NCBI GenBank assembly: GCA_003508835.1
Contig: PUFA01000143.1
Location: 2,753,501-2,817,500 of the forward strand
Source of the DNA: Eonycteris spelaea
Lineage: Eukaryota > Chordata > Mammalia > Chiroptera > Pteropodidae
Direction: 5' to 3'
DNA length: 64,000 nt
Shown here: positions 59,906 through 64,000 of the stretch, piece by piece
How positions within the stretch are numbered: position 1 is the first letter of the stretch
Layout: each line of letters opens with the position of its first letter
Position numbers and translations under genes: made by a program
The notes under the pieces: model-generated
What the model was told of the DNA's origin: nothing
Databases searched by the model: none
Seen by the model: the letters and a program-made list of their open reading frames with translations, nothing else

Positions 59906-62079
59906 ACTCAATCCACAGATCAGCATGGACTCCATCACTAGAGCCAAAATTAGAATCTCACCCAAACCACATGTACTAAAAATGGAAGAGGATTATTCCC
60001 CCAAAACAATATGAGATGTAGGTACTAAAAGAAACATAAATGGAGCCTAGGTGGCAGAAACAGAAGTCCACTGCTATATAAGCCACATATCTTCACACTC
60101 ACTGTCTATCTCACTGTTACCAAAAAGATAATGTTTTTAGACACCTCTAATAAGAAAGGTCATGATTTTTCCATGTGAATAGGTCTAAATATTATAGAAA
60201 ACATTATTCTAAGTGAAGAAATATATAAATGGCCCTTTAACATATAAATTTCCATTAATTACATTTATTAAAAATGAAAAGGAAATCAGAAATGTAGAGT
60301 AAATCCTGGAGCTATGGTGAAAGATGGGTCATAGGACAAGGGGTAATGGAGAAAGGGAAAAACCCAGCAGAGTGTCACTAGCTCCTGGGTATATTTTTAT
60401 GGGGGTCAGAGCTGGTATAGTTTAGATTTATTTAGCAATATTTGGCTGCCTTTGTTCCTGGAGAAGAGAAAAGTTGCTGTCAGGGAGACAGTGATTAAGG
60501 GAGTCAGGTTAGAGATATGTAGCTAATGCTAGGGTTCTGATTTCTCAAGGCTGAGACCATGCCAGGAAAAATTTTCTTACAAACGTTTAATTTTTGCAAT
60601 GCAATGTGCTTTACATTTCTACTTATTGTTCCAATGTCACTAAGCTGCCCTTAGGAGTACAATGAAGCTCAGCTTCCACACGTTTTTGTGCCAGTAATGC
60701 CACACCTTCTACATATTTATAAGGAATATTCATCTTTTGTCTGCAGCCCAAAACACTGTGGCACCATAAAATTTTCATGGTTTAGGAACCAAATACTAGG
60801 TGATCTCTCGGAATGCAAAGTAAAACATTTATATTGCTCCCTAGTTGAGTACGTTCTTACATGTCAAGTCATGCATTTTAGATCTCTACCCTGTCTCGAT
60901 GCTTGATTTTCAGGTTGGAGACAAAAAAAAATCTTTCCCTTAAAGTGGTTATTCAGGCTAGAATGTGACCTAAATACTCTAGAGACCAGAGTTTTATACT
61001 ACTTAGTTTGCCAACCATGTTTGTGACATGTTTTAAGTCAATGACATTTTCTAGAATGTTTGCTCATCTTCAAGATACATTCTGTAGTGATGTCCTATAA
61101 GATGTTAGTTAAAGAATATTGTGGTTGATGTTAATTTTAGTGCTTCTTACCTGATGTTAGTAATGAGAGATCTCAATTTTTAAAAAATATTTTTTTAAAA
61201 TACAGTTTCTAAGAAATATTTAAACATGGTAAAAGAATTGTCTAAATTTTCTTTTCTCTTTTTTTCTTTGAAATGAGCACATCTACACTTATATATATTT
61301 TTTACTTTGGGGAGGGGTAATCACTCCTACATCAGTCTGGCATAGCCTATGGACTCCTTTCCAGAATACTTTTTAAAACTAAGTAACAGAAAATACGTAG
61401 GATTATAAATAAATAAAGTATATTGGTGCAGGTTCACAGATTTGAAGGTTCTATAAACCTAAGTTGAGAATTTAACCTTATGCAATCTCTCTATAAAGGT
61501 TTTATTCACAAGTGAGTTCAAGGCATTTCAAAAGAGCGTGTTAGAAGGTGTATTAGCAGGGGTACAAATTTAGACATTCATAGAGCTAGTCGGGTAATGG
61601 GAGTACTGGTAGGCAGGGTGGCAGTGCATGTATGACTGGTGGGGATTGTGACAAAATGTGAAGTGCATGCCCTGTATAAAGGAAGTAGCCTCTATTAAGG
61701 TCTGATGGATTTTTGCCACATGGGAATGGGGTCTCTATATAGCTATATATTCTCCTTCTTCAAGAGAAGCCAAGCATCTGGATTTTCATATGGACTATAC
61801 TTGTTAATGATGGCTAGAGAAAAAGATAATACTGGGAAAAGGAAAGATATCGTTTACCAGATTTGCCCAGAGGGCTGCAAACTCATAACTTCAGAAAAGT
61901 AAGAGGAATTAGAAGAAATTAATTACTCATATTTATGTTTTTTTTTTTTTACTATCGGTATCTTTATTACATTTATTTTGAAAACATAAGAATTAATTTA
62001 GTGTAATTCTTTCCTAGATTGGTAGCATGCTGCCCAAGAAAATCAGAGGCTTTAGGAGTTAAATGGTTTTTAATTATTC

Positions 62080-62190
62080 CACCAAACATTTATTAAAAAC
62101 CTGGTTCTATGTGCCAGGCATATACAAGTGGGTAAGAATATGAAGATTAAGGCACTGTCTTTGATCTCAGAGTTTACAGACCAGTGTGGA
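62080..62190 (-). mobile_element. L2-type LINE 3' fragment
   Basis: AACATTTATTAAAAACCTGG TTCTATGTGCCAGGCA is the reverse of the L2 3' region. Confidence 0.65.
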
Positions 62191-62704
62191 AAGAGTTGTA
62201 TCAAAAGATTATAATGTAATCTGTTAAGGCCAATCATAGGGATATGTAAAAAGTACAAAGGAAGTAGCAAGTAAGAAAATGTGTCTTTCCAGGAATTTGA
62301 GAGGGATTCTCAGAGGGAAGATCTCTTTGAGTAGACCTTTGTACCAAGGGGCCCAGATTATTAATGACCTGATAAGTTATTATGAAGAGTTGGGTAAGAA
62401 TTCTGAACAGGGAAGTAGAATGTTCAAATTTTTACGATCATTCTGGCTGCGCTACAGAATATGGCCTACAGGAGGAGACAGAGTAGAAAATGAAGCCCTG
62501 AAAGATGATTGTTTTAATAGTTTAGACAGTAAACTATAGACGCAGCAGGAGGCAGGAAGGAAGATTACTCGGTTGGAAAGGTATTTAGGAATAGAAACAA
62601 CAGAAACTGGTGGTCGGTTTCATGCTAGTAGTCAGAGTGGCAAGAGAGGGGAGAGTTGAGAATGACTCTTGAGACTCTATGAGAAGTAGTCTAGAATAAA
62701 ATTT

Positions 62705-62900
62705 AGAGCATAGTCCCTGGAGCCAGACTACTTGAGTTCAAATCCTAATTCTTCCACTCATTTGCTGTGTGATTTTAAGCAAGTTATTTATCCTTTCCAA
62801 GCTTCAATTTTGTATAAATGTCAATATTCTTATAACAGTGTTTACAGTTGTGCCTGAACATACTATTATTATTAATTATTATAATTCTGGTTAGGATGAT
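62705..62900 (+). mobile_element. MIR SINE
   Basis: GAGTTCAAATCCTAATTCTT CCACTC and TTGCTGTGTGATTTTAAGCA are clear MIR core sequence. Confidence 0.82.
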
Positions 62901-63499
62901 GGTATCATTCAGTTTGTTTTAGAAGATTAAATATTGCATTTGAAGTGCTTTTAGAAGATTCTAGCTTTGCATAGTTAAATATGTGAATCTTGGTTTGAGA
63001 AAAAACTTCATTAGCACAGTGATAAGGGTTAAAACCTCTTATTTATAAAGATAAAATAGCTTAAGGCATTTTGGGAAAATTCAACAATGCTACATAATTC
63101 AACTGTGCTGAGTAACTGAAAAGCTGCTTCATATATCAGCAAAGCAAAAACAGGTATTTGTTTCTATAGTTTTGTTATGATGCAAGAACAAAAATTACCC
63201 CTTTTTTTCTTCTAATTTTCCTAAAGAAATGGAGCCAGTAATTATTGCCAATATTGTATTCACACAAATGAAAGGTAATAATATCTAAATGCCTTCTTTA
63301 CTCTATACTCTACTGTAGTTATTTTCCTTTACACTTTACCTTTGGGTCTACAAACTGTGAGGATAAAACCTAAATGTAAAAATAATTTTAAGAGAAGGAT
63401 ATTTGTATCTTTCTAAAGAAATACATTCTGTCATTAATAACAGTGGTATTATGAATAAGTCTAGTTATTTTGACACCGTAGAGTGTAAAGTTTAAAATG

Positions 63500-63700
63500 T
63501 TAAGAGTGTTGTCTTTGGAATCAAGTCCTGACTCTACCATTTATTAGACATGAGGTCCAGGAAAAATTACTTAACATTTCTAAGCCTCCATTTTCTCATA
63601 TGGTAAAAGAGTAGACTGCCGTCTTTTGAGATTTTGTTAAAATAGGGGAAGATAATGTATATAAGGAGCTTAACACAGTGCCCCTTACAAGGTGTTATGA
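63500..63700 (+). mobile_element. MIR SINE
   Basis: AAGTCCTGACTCTACCATTT, AGCCTCCATTTTCTCATATG and GAGCTTAACACAGTGCCC fit MIR. Confidence 0.82.
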
Positions 63701-64000
63701 TATTTCACCTTTTATCCCTCCATAGTGGGTAAGCATGAGAAAGTTAAAAGAATTGTTTTAAAAAGAATAGGTACTACAGAGAGGAAATTATTACCTAAAT
63801 CAGTGGAAAAAATATGAGTTTACCTTCAAGGAACCCCCCCACCACACACACACATGTTCACACACAAGTGCACATTAGTAAACAAAGAACTTTTACCAAG
63901 AGAAACACCTATCTGAATCCAGAATATTATTTAGTATTTGCCTTGGAAAAATTAAAATTAGACTTCTCAACGGTTTAAATTTCTCATTGAGAAATAAATG

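Larger units (their letters stand above)
50653..64000 (-). other. SLC26A7 intron upstream of the 50540 exon (incomplete)
   Basis: The exon encoding the SLC26A7 start and cytosolic N terminus was not found here, so this intron should continue past the window end. It contains a GA microsatellite, an antisense L1, a GC-richer unidentified block, a long polypurine tract and ancient repeats. 50653-52560, 52640-53540, 57560-58860, 59960-62080 and 62900-63500 contain nothing I can name. Confidence 0.7.

Noticed and set aside
1..64000. CRISPR array, operons, phage or bacterial genes
   Set aside because: There are no spaced direct repeats or bacterial coding density; the sequence is a mammalian intron.

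Overview
This is mammalian nuclear DNA: AT-rich, intron-dominated and packed with interspersed repeats. It looks like a bat. The L1 3' end at 7812-7965 matches the 3' end I know from bat L1s. Two SINE-like copies derived from 5S rRNA (43562-43850 and 48982-49100) share the same derived variants, and 5S-derived SINEs of this kind (MEG family) are described from fruit bats. A pteropodid source is therefore the best guess, but it is an inference.

The only host gene I can support is SLC26A7, an anion exchanger/channel of the SLC26 family, read on the minus strand. Three consecutive coding exons are visible: 50540-50652, 41880-42051 and 25313-25477. Everything else is intron. The 5' coding exons should lie beyond base 64000 and the later exons before base 1. 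The third exon is clean. The first carries conserved segments in three different reading frames, and the second appears one base short at its 5' edge. This is either real gene damage in this lineage or clustered assembly indels.

Repeats by region. 1-8181: MaLR-type LTRs, unique intron and a bat L1 3' end. 8182-14356: a class I (gammaretrovirus-like) endogenous retrovirus with paired LTRs, a TCAC target duplication and a tRNA-Pro-like primer site. It has a broken gag, a pol lacking protease and most of RT, and an env lacking its centre. Its LTRs are nearly identical, so it is a young insertion of an already defective element. 17080-23995: a near full-length, dead sense L1 interrupted by a 671-bp solo LTR (GCCAT duplication). 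28522-29184: a second solo LTR (GTAG duplication). 29850-32525: old L1 3' ends and an LTR-like block. 33306-38815: two antisense L1s back to back, the first carrying a truncated U2 snRNA retrocopy. 45120-47535: an internally deleted L1 that kept ORF1 but lost RT. 53550-56165: an antisense older L1, followed by an unidentified GC-richer block to about 57420. Ancient MIR, L2 and MER5 copies and large microsatellites are scattered throughout.

The ERV is antisense to SLC26A7, as is usual for retained intronic proviruses. I see no CpG-island promoter, tRNA gene or second host gene.
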